Source of the DNA: Agriotes lineatus
Taxonomy: Eukaryota; Arthropoda; Insecta; Coleoptera; Elateridae
Direction of reading: 5' to 3'
Length of the DNA stretch: 64,000 bases
Assembly: GCA_940337035.1 (NCBI GenBank)
Contig: CALNHX010007552.1
Span: forward strand, 1 to 64,000
Part shown: positions 45,516 through 54,570 of the stretch, one piece after another
How the letters are laid out: every line of letters begins with the position of its first letter
Position numbering within the stretch: position 1 is the first letter of the stretch
Program-made: the position numbers and the translations under genes
Notes under the pieces: model-generated
Databases searched by the model: none
What the model was told of the DNA's origin: nothing
What the model saw: the letters and a program-made list of their open reading frames with translations, nothing else

Positions 45516-45891
45516 CTGTTTATGTTGGTGGCACTGTAAGTCTATGTCAAATTCGAGGTTAGCAGGTTAGATTTAGCCATATATTTATTACTTCTATATT
45601 GTTAGCGCCTGTAAGTGGAGAGGTCACAGCGTAAGTGAGACAGACAACCAACTCTTCTACGTACTTTGTGACCTGTGCGCAAGCGTCGTCCGCGCGGTGG
45701 GGAAGTGGTCAAGTTTAAAATTCGCTTCTAAAGGCGGCTTTGAATTCTCAGGCATGCGCACGAGACGCGTAGTACACAGAGTGAAACTATGTTGGCGCCG
45801 TAATGTTTTCGCGTTCCCAGACCCAACTAGCAATATAGAAGCTGCTAATCTCAAATTTGATATAAACTTACAATGCCACCAACATAAACAG
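45516..45891. mobile_element. Foldback repeat family F, copy split by a tRNA-like element
   Basis: The left arm CTGTTTATGTTGGTGGCACT then GTAAGTCTATGTCAAATTCG pairs with the right arm ending AATGCCACCAACATAAACAG at 45891. The middle is replaced by the tRNA-like element at about 45599-45843. Confidence 0.75.
45599..45843 (+). mobile_element. tRNA-like element with inverted TATATTG(C/T)TAG ends, copy 1
   Basis: Shares GTGAGACAGACAACC, GAAG(T/C)GGTCAAGTTTAAAA, TTCGCTTCTAAAGGCGG, GGCATGCGCACGAGACGCG-like and GGCGCCGTAATGTTTTC with 57697-57950. GGGGAAGTGGTCAAG resembles a Leu/Ser-type A box. The ends are inverted (TATATTGTTAG / CTAGCAATATA). Confidence 0.65.
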
Positions 45892-45927
45892 ATTTTTTTA
45901 AATCGTTCACTAATACAAAATCATTCA

Positions 45928-45955
45928 TTAATAATAATAATAATAATAATAATAA
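45928..45955. repeat. (AAT)n microsatellite at a LINE-like 3' end
   Basis: About nine AAT units followed by AAATGCCTTTATTAATA, which inverted (AATAAAGGCATTTATT plus ATT repeats) looks like the 3' tail of a minus-strand LINE. The LINE body is not recognised. Confidence 0.6.
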
Positions 45956-46384
45956 ATGCCTTTATTAATATAATATGTACATGAAAACAATTAAAATATA
46001 TGTACAATATTTTGGGCGAAGTTCAGTTCACAGTAGAATTACTGTGAACTGCTCTTCCACTTAACCCAAAATAAGGGTCATTAATAGACGATTCTCTATA
46101 CATTAACGAAACCCATCAATAAACGATCAACGGAAATAGTTATTTATGCATCAAGGACGAAAAATTGGCTTTTTATGGACGATGCCTGCAGGCAAGGCCA
46201 TAAAAACCAGTTTTCGTCCGAGGTGCATATTAAATTTTTCCGTCGACCGTCATAATTTGAAAAAAAAATAAAGGCAGGCAACAAGCCGCGGCTGCGCCTT
46301 GGCTTGTACTTGCCTACCTCAAATGTTAATAGGCCCTTACATTCCTTGTTACTTAAATAGCTATTGCTGCTTTCCCTAGACAAC

Positions 46385-46620
46385 AATAATAAGATTAAGT
46401 CCCTAGGATAATAAAATTAACAGCATAAGATGCTGACTTAGACGTTTTGTTTAAAATTGCAAGTGTTTATGTGACATGTGACACTCACGGGTAACACGAC
46501 TCACGAAAATTAATCCTGGTGACAAGTGACAAACCAAACGATTTTTTCAAAAATCTAGGAAAATTTCGATAAGCAGCGTTTAAAATATAATAAGATAACT
46601 CGGAATGTATATTAACATTG
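46385..46620. repeat. Dispersed repeat R1, copy 3
   Basis: Near-full match to 36935-37200. It is followed directly by a foldback-family copy. Confidence 0.65.
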
Positions 46621-46734
46621 TCAGTCTATGTCAAATTCGAGATATGCAGGTTAAGTTTTACGTCAGTCTCTGTCAAACGACAAACAAAACCTAACCAGCT
46701 GGACAATACAGTTCACTACTGCCAAACGTATAAC
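46617..46734. repeat. Foldback repeat family F, degraded copy
   Basis: CAGTCTATGTCAAATTCGAG, then ACAAACAAAACCTAACC, and an outer end TTCACTACTGCCAAACG as in the copy at 49087-49264. Confidence 0.6.
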
Positions 46735-47133
46735 ACATATCACAGCCTGCCCTAATTGGTTTTTTTATTGATCTGTCTGTATATAATTATGGCCCCTTCC
46801 GTACAACAAGCCGCTGCTACGACTTGGCTTGTATTTGCCTACCTCAAGTATTAATAAGTCCTTACATTCCTTGTTACTTAAATAGCTATATCAGCGTACA
46901 TAAATCAAACAAGTAGAGACACTCTCTGTCGGTTCCTTTGATGTCAAAATTCCGATTTGGATGACCTTGAACGGCTCCTGGGGGGTACTTTCAAATTATA
47001 CTAACAGATTGCGCCACTACTTGAACCCATCTAGAGATCCTGTATATAGTTTACTATATACAGGATCTCTAAACACATCATGATTGGTAGCAGAGCCAGT
47101 ACCTGGCACTGATTACAGTGACTTTATATGACA

Positions 47134-47440
47134 CAGTGGCGACAATAGAGTGTGACTTTTTTATTGGTCGCTCGAATCGACCGTCATTAAGAGGCAAAAT
47201 TTGTTGATGCTTTTGTTTGTTTATACCAAATCGAGGTTAGCAGGTTATGTTTTGCGTCATTTGAGTCAAAACTGTCGCAAAATTTAACCTGCTAACCTCG
47301 AATTTGAGATAGACTTACAGTGCCACCAACATATTATTTATACGTTGTGTAACCATGACCATTCAAAAACGTTCAATTTATTAAAGTTAGTAAGCCATTG
47401 GCTGCCATTTTGTGGCAAATTGTGCCTATTGTCGCCACTG
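47134..47440. mobile_element. Small inverted-terminal-repeat element carrying a foldback copy
   Basis: Termini CAGTGGCGACAATAG and CTATTGTCGCCACTG are exact complements, but no TSD is visible. A foldback family F copy lies inside at 47227-47330. The phrase just left, TACAGTGACTTTATATGACA, resembles the end of the P-type element at 51495. Confidence 0.6.
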
Positions 47441-47452
47441 TCTCTATCAAGG

Positions 47453-48110
47453 CAGAGCCAGTAGATATCAGAGCCAGTAGATATAGAGAGTACCGCCACG
47501 TCCGCCATGTTTATTCCTCGACATATGCGTCACTTTGAGGTTTGTCACACAATTCCGTCAACGTGACGTTTGTTGGCAATCCAAAACTTTACTTAAAATT
47601 GGCAAGACTGTAAGTCTATGTCAAATTCGAGGTTAGCAGGTTAGTTTTTGCGTCAGTTTTGACACAAACTGGGGCAAAATATAACCTGCTAACCTCGAAT
47701 TTGACATAGACTTACAGTCTTGCCAATTTCAAGTAAAATTTTAGACATACCTCAATCAGTCATTGCTGGTGGGAACAAAAATGGCGGCGATAGCGGCATT
47801 TTCACGGATCAAAGAATGGCGGTACTCTCTATATCTACTGGCTCTGGTAGATATAGGAGAGTACCGCCACGTCAGCCATGTTTATTCCTCTGACATATGC
47901 GTCACTTTGAGGTTTGTAGCACAATTCCGTCAACGTGACGTTTGTTGGCAATCTAAAACTTTATATTTAAAGTTGATAAGACTGTAAGTCTATGTCAAAT
48001 TCGAGGTTAGCAGCTTAGGTTTTGCGTCAGTTTTGACACAAACTGACGCAAAACATAACCTGCTAACCTCGAAGTTGACATAGACTTACAGTCTTGCCCA
48101 TTTCAAGTAA
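47453..48110. mobile_element. MITE family G, host copy interrupted by another G copy
   Basis: CAGAGCCAGTAGATAT at 47453-47468 continues at 47855 (AGGAGAGTACCGCCACG) after removal of the inserted 47469-47846 and one TSD. The interior holds a foldback F palindrome (47981-48092). The right terminus is missing where the next repeat begins. Confidence 0.7.
47469..47846. mobile_element. MITE family G, complete copy (378 bp) with 8-bp TSD
   Basis: Inverted ends CAGAGCCAGTAGATATAG and CTATATCTACTGGCTCTG; perfect TSD GTAGATAT at 47461-47468 and 47847-47854. The interior is mostly a foldback F palindrome (47583-47742). Eight-bp TSDs point to hAT- or P-type mobilisation. Confidence 0.85.
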
Positions 48111-48625
48111 TAGTATTTATTTGTTCCTCACTTGTAAACATCAATTTATCAAGTCACTGTATTCACCTTGAAAATGTTTCTTAACTGGCTAGCCAGTAAA
48201 TTATATTTAAGTAATAAAGTTATATTTTACAAGCGTGCTCACAGATAAATGATAGCGTGCAAAGCCAGAGTTGTCTTCCTTAGTATGTGTCATATTGATT
48301 AATTTAGTTGCTTGTCAGTTTGACATTTTGAATAAATGATAAATTTCTAGTTATTTACAAGGGAGAAACAAATAAAACATTCAACAATACACGCCAGGTA
48401 ACCATTTTTACTGGCTCAAGGATATGACAGGCTCCCCTAACGGCTAGGCCGTATTATCCATTAGGCACAGGTAGGCACGTGCCTAAGGGCGCCAATGCAA
48501 AAGGGCGCCAAATCCCCTTTAAACAATGTCAACTCCGCTTAAAAATAAATATTTAACAAAATAGAAAAAAATTATTGTTTTAATTATACCGATCTATTTT
48601 TACTGTAGATAGTTTATCTGCAGAA

Positions 48626-49522
48626 TTGCAAGAAAAAGGGCTAGCAATTAGCCAAGCATTCTGCGTTTACATCGAACAGAAAGTAATAGAAGAGCTAGTT
48701 CATCTTCAATGTCATTTACAAAATTCAAATCCGAGCAGCAATGGGGTTGTATTACCAAACAACCCAAGAAGTTTATTGAAATGCATAAAGCAGAAAGAAT
48801 TCGAGGACATCTACCGGAATGTCGAAATTTTGCTCCGTATATTCAAAACGCTCCCGATTTCAAACACGTCTGCCGAAAGATCATTTTCAGTTCTGAAACG
48901 CATTAATAGTATATTACGCAACAAGTTTAGAAAAGTGTTGCGTATACTATTTTATCCCATTTAATAAGAAATGCAAAATATTAAATTTATACATAAAAGT
49001 GACACTAAATGTCAAAACTTAGCCAAGCTGGGCAGAATTCGTTTTTATGTACTAAAGCACAATAAGCAGCTCCAGTTGATGTTATGCGTTTGGCAGTCCT
49101 GAAGTGTATTGTTAGTGACCCTGTAAGTCTATGTCAAAGTCAAGGTTAGCAGGTTAGGTTTTGTGTCAGTCTGTGTCAAAAGCGACGCAGAACCTAACCT
49201 GCTAACCTCGAATTTGACATAGGCTTACAGTGTCACCAACAATACACTTCAGTACTGCCAAACGTAAAACGAATCGCCGTTGCTATGCAGAAAAGTGCTG
49301 CTAATGCAGAAAAGTACCTTATTTCTAAACGATTTTGAGTGTAGAAATGTAGTACATTACCAAATGAAATGCGATAAATTTTTTTACGGAAGTAGTATGA
49401 TTCAAGAACGCTTTAGTGGACTTGCTCTTCTCTGCATAGAGAGCGAGTTTACTAAAAGGATTTCTTTTGAGGAGGTGATTACGTCATTTGCTTATCCAAA
49501 GACCAGAAAAAGGCATTTATAA
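48626..49522 (+). pseudogene. hAT transposase C-terminal (dimerisation) remnant
   Basis: The frame 48626-48964 includes VEILLRIFKTLPISNTSAER then SFSVLKRINSILR, the hAT dimerisation signature. The frame 49280-49522 supplies MIQERFSGLALLCIESEFTK and RISFEEVITSFAYPKTRK, the usual last residues of zinc-finger MYM-type hAT transposases. The two pieces are separated by a foldback F insertion at 49087-49264 and a degraded stretch. Confidence 0.8.
49087..49264. repeat. Foldback repeat family F, best-defined copy (178 bp)
   Basis: Full-length inverted arms of about 80 bases: CGTTTGGCAGTCCTGAAGTG, TATTGTTAGTGACCCTGTAA, GTCTATGTCAAAG and GGTTAGCAGGTTAGG, then the complement ending TACACTTCAGTACTGCCAAACG in two parts. 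Inserted within hAT transposase sequence. Confidence 0.8.
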
Positions 49523-50313
49523 GATTTAGAATGTTCATTTTATTTCGCCCAGTTTTATGAAATTTTGCGTATAAATACTGCTTTTGTTTATTTTGAATAT
49601 CTAAATATACTTATGTGTTAAATTCAATTTTTTGGTTATTTTACTTTTCCAAACATCGATGATAACGGGGCGCCATTTGAGTCTTGTGCCTAAGGGCGCC
49701 AACAATCGTTAATCCGGCCCTGCTCGCCAGTCATCCCAATCCTATCGCCAGTAAAACCTGATTTACCTGGCTTGTAATGTTAAATACTATTATTTGTTCC
49801 TCACTTGTAAACATCAATTTATCAAGTCACTGTATTCACCTTGAAAATGTTTCTTAACTGGCTAGCCAGTAAATTTTTTACTGGATAGCCAGTTATATTT
49901 TACAAGCGTGCTCATAGATAAATGATAGCGTGCAAAGCCAGAGTTGTCTTCCTCCGTATGTGTCATATTGATGAATTTAGTTGCTTGTCAATTTGACATT
50001 TTGAATAAATGGTAAATTTCTAGTTATTTACAAGTGAGGAACAAATAAAATATTCAACAATACACGCCAGGTAACCATTTTTACTGGCTCAAAGATATGA
50101 CAGGCTCGCCTAACGGCTCGCCAATCACCCCAATCCTATCGCCAGTAAAAACTGTTTTACCTGGCTTGTAATGTTAAATACTATTTATTCGCAATCACAT
50201 TGTAATGTGTCAATTTCATGACATGACAACAGCTGGGAACTAGATGATTACTTGAAACTAGCCAGGAAATTATTACATAACCCGAAAAATATTACATACC
50301 TGAAGAGTGGGGT

Positions 50314-50358
50314 GTTTCCATGGTAACAAAACATTGAGTGGGTTGTTTTCATGGTAAC
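50314..50358. promoter_or_regulatory. Pair of X-box (RFX-type) motifs
   Basis: GTTTCCATGGTAAC at 50314-50327 and GTTTTCATGGTAAC at 50345-50358 fit the RFX X-box consensus (GTnnCC, 0-3 bases, GGyAAC), the first exactly and the second with one change. No gene start was recognised nearby, so function is doubtful. Confidence 0.4.
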
Positions 50359-50435
50359 AAAAATATTAGCTACATCAAGATATCTATTATTCAGAATTCA
50401 ATTGCAGTTATTTTTAAAATTAGATGATTGGAAAT

Positions 50436-50575
50436 AAAATAGTATACATACCACGGTGGAAAGTTTCATCCCTGTCTCGAGATAAAGTTAACCTCGACGC
50501 TACGCGTCTCGGTAAACTACCTAATCTCTCGACAGTAATGAAACACTTCCCACCTCGGTATGTAATATACTATTA
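50436..50575. repeat. Hairpin MITE
   Basis: Inverted arms AATAGTATACATACCACGG, TGGAAAGTTTCATCCCTGTC, TCGAGATAAAG and the complement ending CACCTCGGTATGTAATATAC around a GCTACGCGTC centre. Confidence 0.65.
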
Positions 50576-50578
50576 CAT

Positions 50579-50699
50579 GATACGTGCGGGAACAAGAATT
50601 TTGGGAACGCGTAGCGCGGTTTGCGACTCGAGTGCGCGTAGCGCACGAGATTCGCATGCGCTACAAGTTCCCATTACTTGTTCCCGCACAAGACATGTA
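50579..50699. repeat. Second hairpin MITE, CpG-rich
   Basis: The left arm GTGCGGGAACAAGAATTTTG with GGAAC pairs with the right arm GTTCCCATTACTTGTTCCCG with CAC. The centre has repeated GCGTAGCGC. Confidence 0.6.
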
Positions 50700-51310
50700 T
50701 GCTATTTTTTGCACAACTACTAAAAGTAAATCATATTTTAATATGAATTTATCTCGATATTCTTCGTAAAAGAAATAGTTTGACATTTATTATGTCGGTA
50801 AAGTAGGTATCTAGCTAAGTAGTTGTCAGTTCTAACAAAACTTTTAAATTGATCGATTTATATGCGTTCGTTGCAATAGATACAATCATTTTACGTTTAC
50901 TACAAAATAAAAAGTTACTTTACCAGTGGCAAAATTCGTCGACGTACCTCGGTGCTATTTAATAACAGCTAGAAATGCAGGGTGTAGCGACATCGACACT
51001 CTACGAACATCGGCGATGCGTAGCAAAACTTTCTGTCAGATGGCGCTGTATTAATTGTCAGATTTTAATTTAATATTTTTTTGAGGTAATTTTAAATATT
51101 TTGAAGTAAAAATGGCAGTAAATTACATTTTCTTTATATATCTTTAATATTATAGTAATTATTTTATTATGGAATTATCAATTAGCCTGAGAAAAAACGG
51201 TGCGTAAATCACGCACGTGTGTGTCAAAGTAGTAGAATGACCGTAAAGAAGGCGTTTCCGTGATTCAATAGAGTGCGCGAAAACGTGGTTTGTACGCAAG
51301 GAGTGCAAAA
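50700..51310. other. Unassigned DNA
   Basis: AT-rich sequence. Nothing recognised. Confidence 0.5.
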
Positions 51311-51421
51311 AATTTTAAACATAACTCAATCAGTTACTGCTGATGAGAATAAAAATGGCGGCGATGGCAGCATTTTCACGGATCAAAGAATAGCGGTACT
51401 CTCCTATATACACTGGCTCTG
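51311..51421. repeat. MITE family G, right-end fragment
   Basis: AATTTTAAACATAACTCAAT, AAAAATGGCGGCGATGGCAG and the terminal CTATATACACTGGCTCTG match the right third of 47469-47846. Confidence 0.7.
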
Positions 51422-51779
51422 TATCAAGGCACTGTAGCGCTGATTGGTAGTAGAGACCCTGTATATAGTTAGATACAGGGACTCTAATTGGTAGTACAGT
51501 CGCTTTATATGTAACAGTCTGGCCATACATGGTCACGATTCCCATTGGTGCCGCCATTTTATGTCTTGCGTCATTTTGACATTAACATTTAAATTTCAAA
51601 AATGTCAAAGTCACATTTATTCAAATATTGATCTGACATTCAATCAACAAAAATCGTTTAAAATGCGAGTACATAGTTAGAAACTGATCATAATTTTTAG
51701 AAGAAACTAGAACTATATTTTATTGACGGTAAGCTGATAAGGTATAAAGAAATTTGTCAATTTAAAAATTGTTGCTTCA

Positions 51780-52020
51780 GATATGGGGTTTTGCTGTGCA
51801 CTCTGATGCAAAAGCAAATCTGAAATGTGCCTGCTAATGGAAACTTTCCTTAGGAATACGGACAGACGGGGGTTATGGACAAAAAAATAATAGAGAAAAT
51901 TGGTACTCTAATGGTAATTCAAGAATTTGTGAGAAGCATTTTGCAGATTGTTTGTGTGAAAAAACACGAATTGGTGGCAAAAAAGACGTAAGGATAATGC
52001 TGTTCCGACATATTTAATTT
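51780..52020 (+). pseudogene. THAP zinc-finger fragment 2
   Basis: Across shifted frames: GFCCAL near the start, then NSRICEKHFADCLCEKTRIG at about 51916, which is the C-x2-H half of a THAP domain, and KDNAVPTYLI (the AVPT box). The domain is complete in order but broken by frameshifts. Confidence 0.6.
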
Positions 52021-52141
52021 CTCATCGTCTGCTTCGGAGCCTACAGCCATTGAAAATACCAATGTCTTGATAAACAACTGGTCAAATTTTAAAATAACAT
52101 TAGCCTTCCACAAAACTGATTTTATCGACCTTTAAATTTTA

Positions 52142-52260
52142 GGTATGGAGTATTGTGCGTTTGAATGCAAAAATAGGTCTAAACATGGTATTAAGATGAT
52201 AAGCTTCCCCAGAAATAAAAAAAAGCGGGGCGTGTGGCCAAACAGGTTAATCGCGCATAT
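52142..52260 (+). pseudogene. THAP zinc-finger fragment 3
   Basis: MEYCAFECKNRSKHGIKMI followed by SFPRNKKKRGVWPNRLIAHI shows the CxxxC, FP and Trp landmarks of the N-terminal half of a THAP domain; a stop follows. Confidence 0.6.
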
Positions 52261-52968
52261 TAGAATATCATAAAAGATCAGAATAGAATTTAAATGTAAA
52301 AGCATTTTATATAAATAAAATGCATATTGTTGATTTAAAAGATATTGCAACTCTTCATCAATTAGAAAAGTTTATTATTTCCAAAGTTCTTGGTGTTCGT
52401 TTAAAACTAGCTGAAACGAAACGAAAAACCAAAATACACAACAAAGTAAATACTGTTCTAAATCTGTGGCAATGCACAATGTAGGCTATATAAATTAAAT
52501 GGGAAGTTATGAAATAGTCATTTTAAGCGTATTCGACTATATATCCACTGTTTTGTTAGTTTTGGGAGCATTTTAAGTTCTGTAGATTTATTATTATTTA
52601 TGTGAGCAGTAATTGTAAATAAAATGTATAATATCTCATTGATACAACATTGTTTGGTTTACTATTTAATCATATATTTACTTATACTCAGCATTCATTT
52701 CATTAAACTATGTATTAGCAATTTAAACCCCAACCCCGCCACTGATTTTGGTCCGCTACTGTAGTCGGCCATATTATGTCTTATGTCAAAAGTGACATTT
52801 CATATGGCCAGACTGTTTATATAAAGTGACTGTAATTGGTAGAACTTTGTGCTGCCATCTGATGGTCAAGCTTAGAAATACCCCCCAAGGCACTGTCCCA
52901 GGCACTCTAGACAGGTTTCAACATTTGGCATGAGTGTCTCTACTTGTTTGATGTATGTACGCTGGCTA

Positions 52969-53349
52969 CAGAGTCAGTAGATATAGGAGAGTACCGGCAT
53001 TCTTTGATCCGTGAAATTGCCGCCATCGCCGCCATTTTTGTTCCCATCAGTAATAACTGATTGAGTTATGTCTAAAATTTTACTTGAAATTGGCAAGACT
53101 GTGAGTCTATGTCAAATTGGAGGTTAGCAGGTTATGTTTTGCATCAGTTTGTGTCAAATAACAAACAAAACCTAACCTGCTAACCGCGAATTTGACATAG
53201 ACTTACAGTCTTGCCAATTTTAAGTAAAATTTCGGATTGCCAATAAATGTCACATTGACGGAATTGTGTTACTAACCTCAAAGTGACTCATATGACAGCG
53301 GAACAAACATGGCGGACGTGGCGGTACTCTCCTATATCTACTGACTCTG
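52969..53349. mobile_element. MITE family G, complete inverted copy (381 bp)
   Basis: Ends CAGAGTCAGTAGATATAGGA and, inverted, CAGAGTCAGTAGATATAGG. Flanks GCTGGCTA (52961-52968) and GATGGCTA (53350-53357) match at seven of eight bases. Its core is a foldback F palindrome (about 53074-53232). Opposite orientation to 47469-47846. Confidence 0.8.
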
Positions 53350-53501
53350 GATGGCTATATGTTGTGACGTCCTCTATAACTATCAAAAGTTTGTCGATGC
53401 ACTTCTGAATCACACTGTATATTATATCTTTGAAAGCACTGTATATATCTTTGTAGGAATTTTGGTCCTTTATGTGATACAAACAGTTGAAAACGACCAA
53501 G

Positions 53502-54420
53502 CAGTGTCGCCAGATGTACGATAATTATCGTTTTTGTACGACAACTTAACTAGTCGTGCGATGTACGATAGCACATGTACGATAATGGCAAAATGTACGA
53601 TAATTTGGCTATTATTGAAATTCTCACAAATTTGGCAGATAAGTACTAATATTGACCGTATCATCGATATGACAGTTACGTGCAGATATTTTTGCTGAAC
53701 GGTATTAACCACAAGGTGCTGAAATTTAATTCGGTGATGTTATTATTTATGATAATTAAGCTGATTACATACATCACCGACTTTCCACATGCCCACTTTG
53801 GACGTGCATCTTTCACAAAAAATGCATCCCGCAGGCATTTCGATTAGCGGTTTAATTATTAGCACTTATCGGATTTATTTCAGAATTATTTCATTCTTAT
53901 AATGATATTTTGTTAGGTACCATCCAAAATATTATAATAGGATAAAATGTAGGATAATTTTTACTAGTGTCGTACGATAATAATGTTTTTCTTCAAACGG
54001 CAGTAAAATATGGCATTATACTGCTGGATTGATGATGCTAAACTGTCACTTTATCGCTAAGCGGCAGATAATATTATCTGCCGCTGACGAGCAGCAGATA
54101 AAGTTATTATCTGCCGCTGACGACTTTATCTGTCGCTGACAACTTTATCTGCCGCTCATCAGCGGCAGATAATATTATCTGCCGCTGACGAGATCAAGTA
54201 ATTTTCTTCGAATTTTGTTCACAAAGTTGTAAATAATTTGTTATAAAAAACGTTTGAAGAAAAAATACTATATGTTATTCGGAGCAAAAGTATCTTTATG
54301 TGGCTCGGCTGTACTTATCTGCCTCGCAAGCTCGGCAGATAACCCGTCCAGCCTCGCCACATAAAATATAACTTTTGCTTCTAATAACATAATATACTAT
54401 TATTCGATCTGGCAACACTG
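53502..54420. mobile_element. hAT-superfamily non-autonomous element (919 bp) upstream of the RNF26-like gene
   Basis: Ends CAGTGTCGCCAGATGTACG and, inverted, CAGTGTTGCCAGATCGAAT; perfect 8-bp TSD CGACCAAG at 53494-53501 and 54421-54428. The left subterminal part repeats TGTACGATAAT four to five times; the right part contains the palindromic GATA cluster at 54068-54192. No transposase. The element ends 150 bp before the RNF26-like ATG. Confidence 0.88.
54068..54192. promoter_or_regulatory. Palindromic cluster of GATA-factor motifs inside the hAT element
   Basis: Eight perfect AGATAA/TTATCT sites occur in about 125 bp as alternating inverted units of CGGCAGATAA and TTATCTGCCGCTGACGA. Two more lie at about 54315 and 54336. 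The sites are seen directly; binding by GATA factors is an inference. Confidence 0.55.
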
Positions 54421-54570
54421 CGACCAAGGCAGTTTTTAAAATATTTGACAGAACGTAACTCTAACCTAAAAAACTTAACGGTTTGAATTCAAAACTTATC
54501 ACATAAAACCGCTTACACATTTCTGCTATCGGAGATGTGACATTCAAAAAAGTATTTAGCGAAGCTTACA

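Larger units (their letters stand above)
48444..49722 (+). mobile_element. hAT-superfamily element with transposase remnant
   Basis: The left end CTAGGCCGTATTATCC and the right end, inverted CAGGGCCGGATTAACG, are diverged hAT termini, with GCCTAAGGGCGCC subterminal blocks. Its flanks CCTAACGG and CTCGCCAG join to the uninterrupted sequence seen in unit 2 of the tandem repeat, so there is no TSD. It contains transposase C-terminal pieces and a foldback F insertion. Confidence 0.75.
48111..50192. repeat. Tandem pair of a 400-bp repeat, first copy split by a hAT element
   Basis: Unit 1 is 48111-48443 plus 49723-49790; unit 2 is 49787-50192. Shared phrases are ATTTGTTCCTCACTTGTAAA, GTATTCACCTTGAAAATG, ACTGGCTAGCCAGTAAAT, GCGTGCAAAGCCAGAGTTGT and ACGCCAGGTAACCATTTTTA. 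Each unit contains an inverted pair of ATTTGTTCCTCACTTGTAAA. No coding sequence. Confidence 0.75.
51495..52834 (+). mobile_element. P-superfamily-like element (1.34 kb) with THAP-domain remnants
   Basis: Terminal inverted repeats TACAGTCGCTTTATATG and, inverted at the right, TACAGTCACTTTATATA; AACAGTCTGGCCATA follows each. Perfect 8-bp TSD ATTGGTAG at 51487-51494 and 52835-52842. Two THAP-domain pieces are encoded inside. THAP-domain transposases, 8-bp TSDs and inverted ends together match the P-element superfamily; this copy lacks the catalytic domain. Confidence 0.75.
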
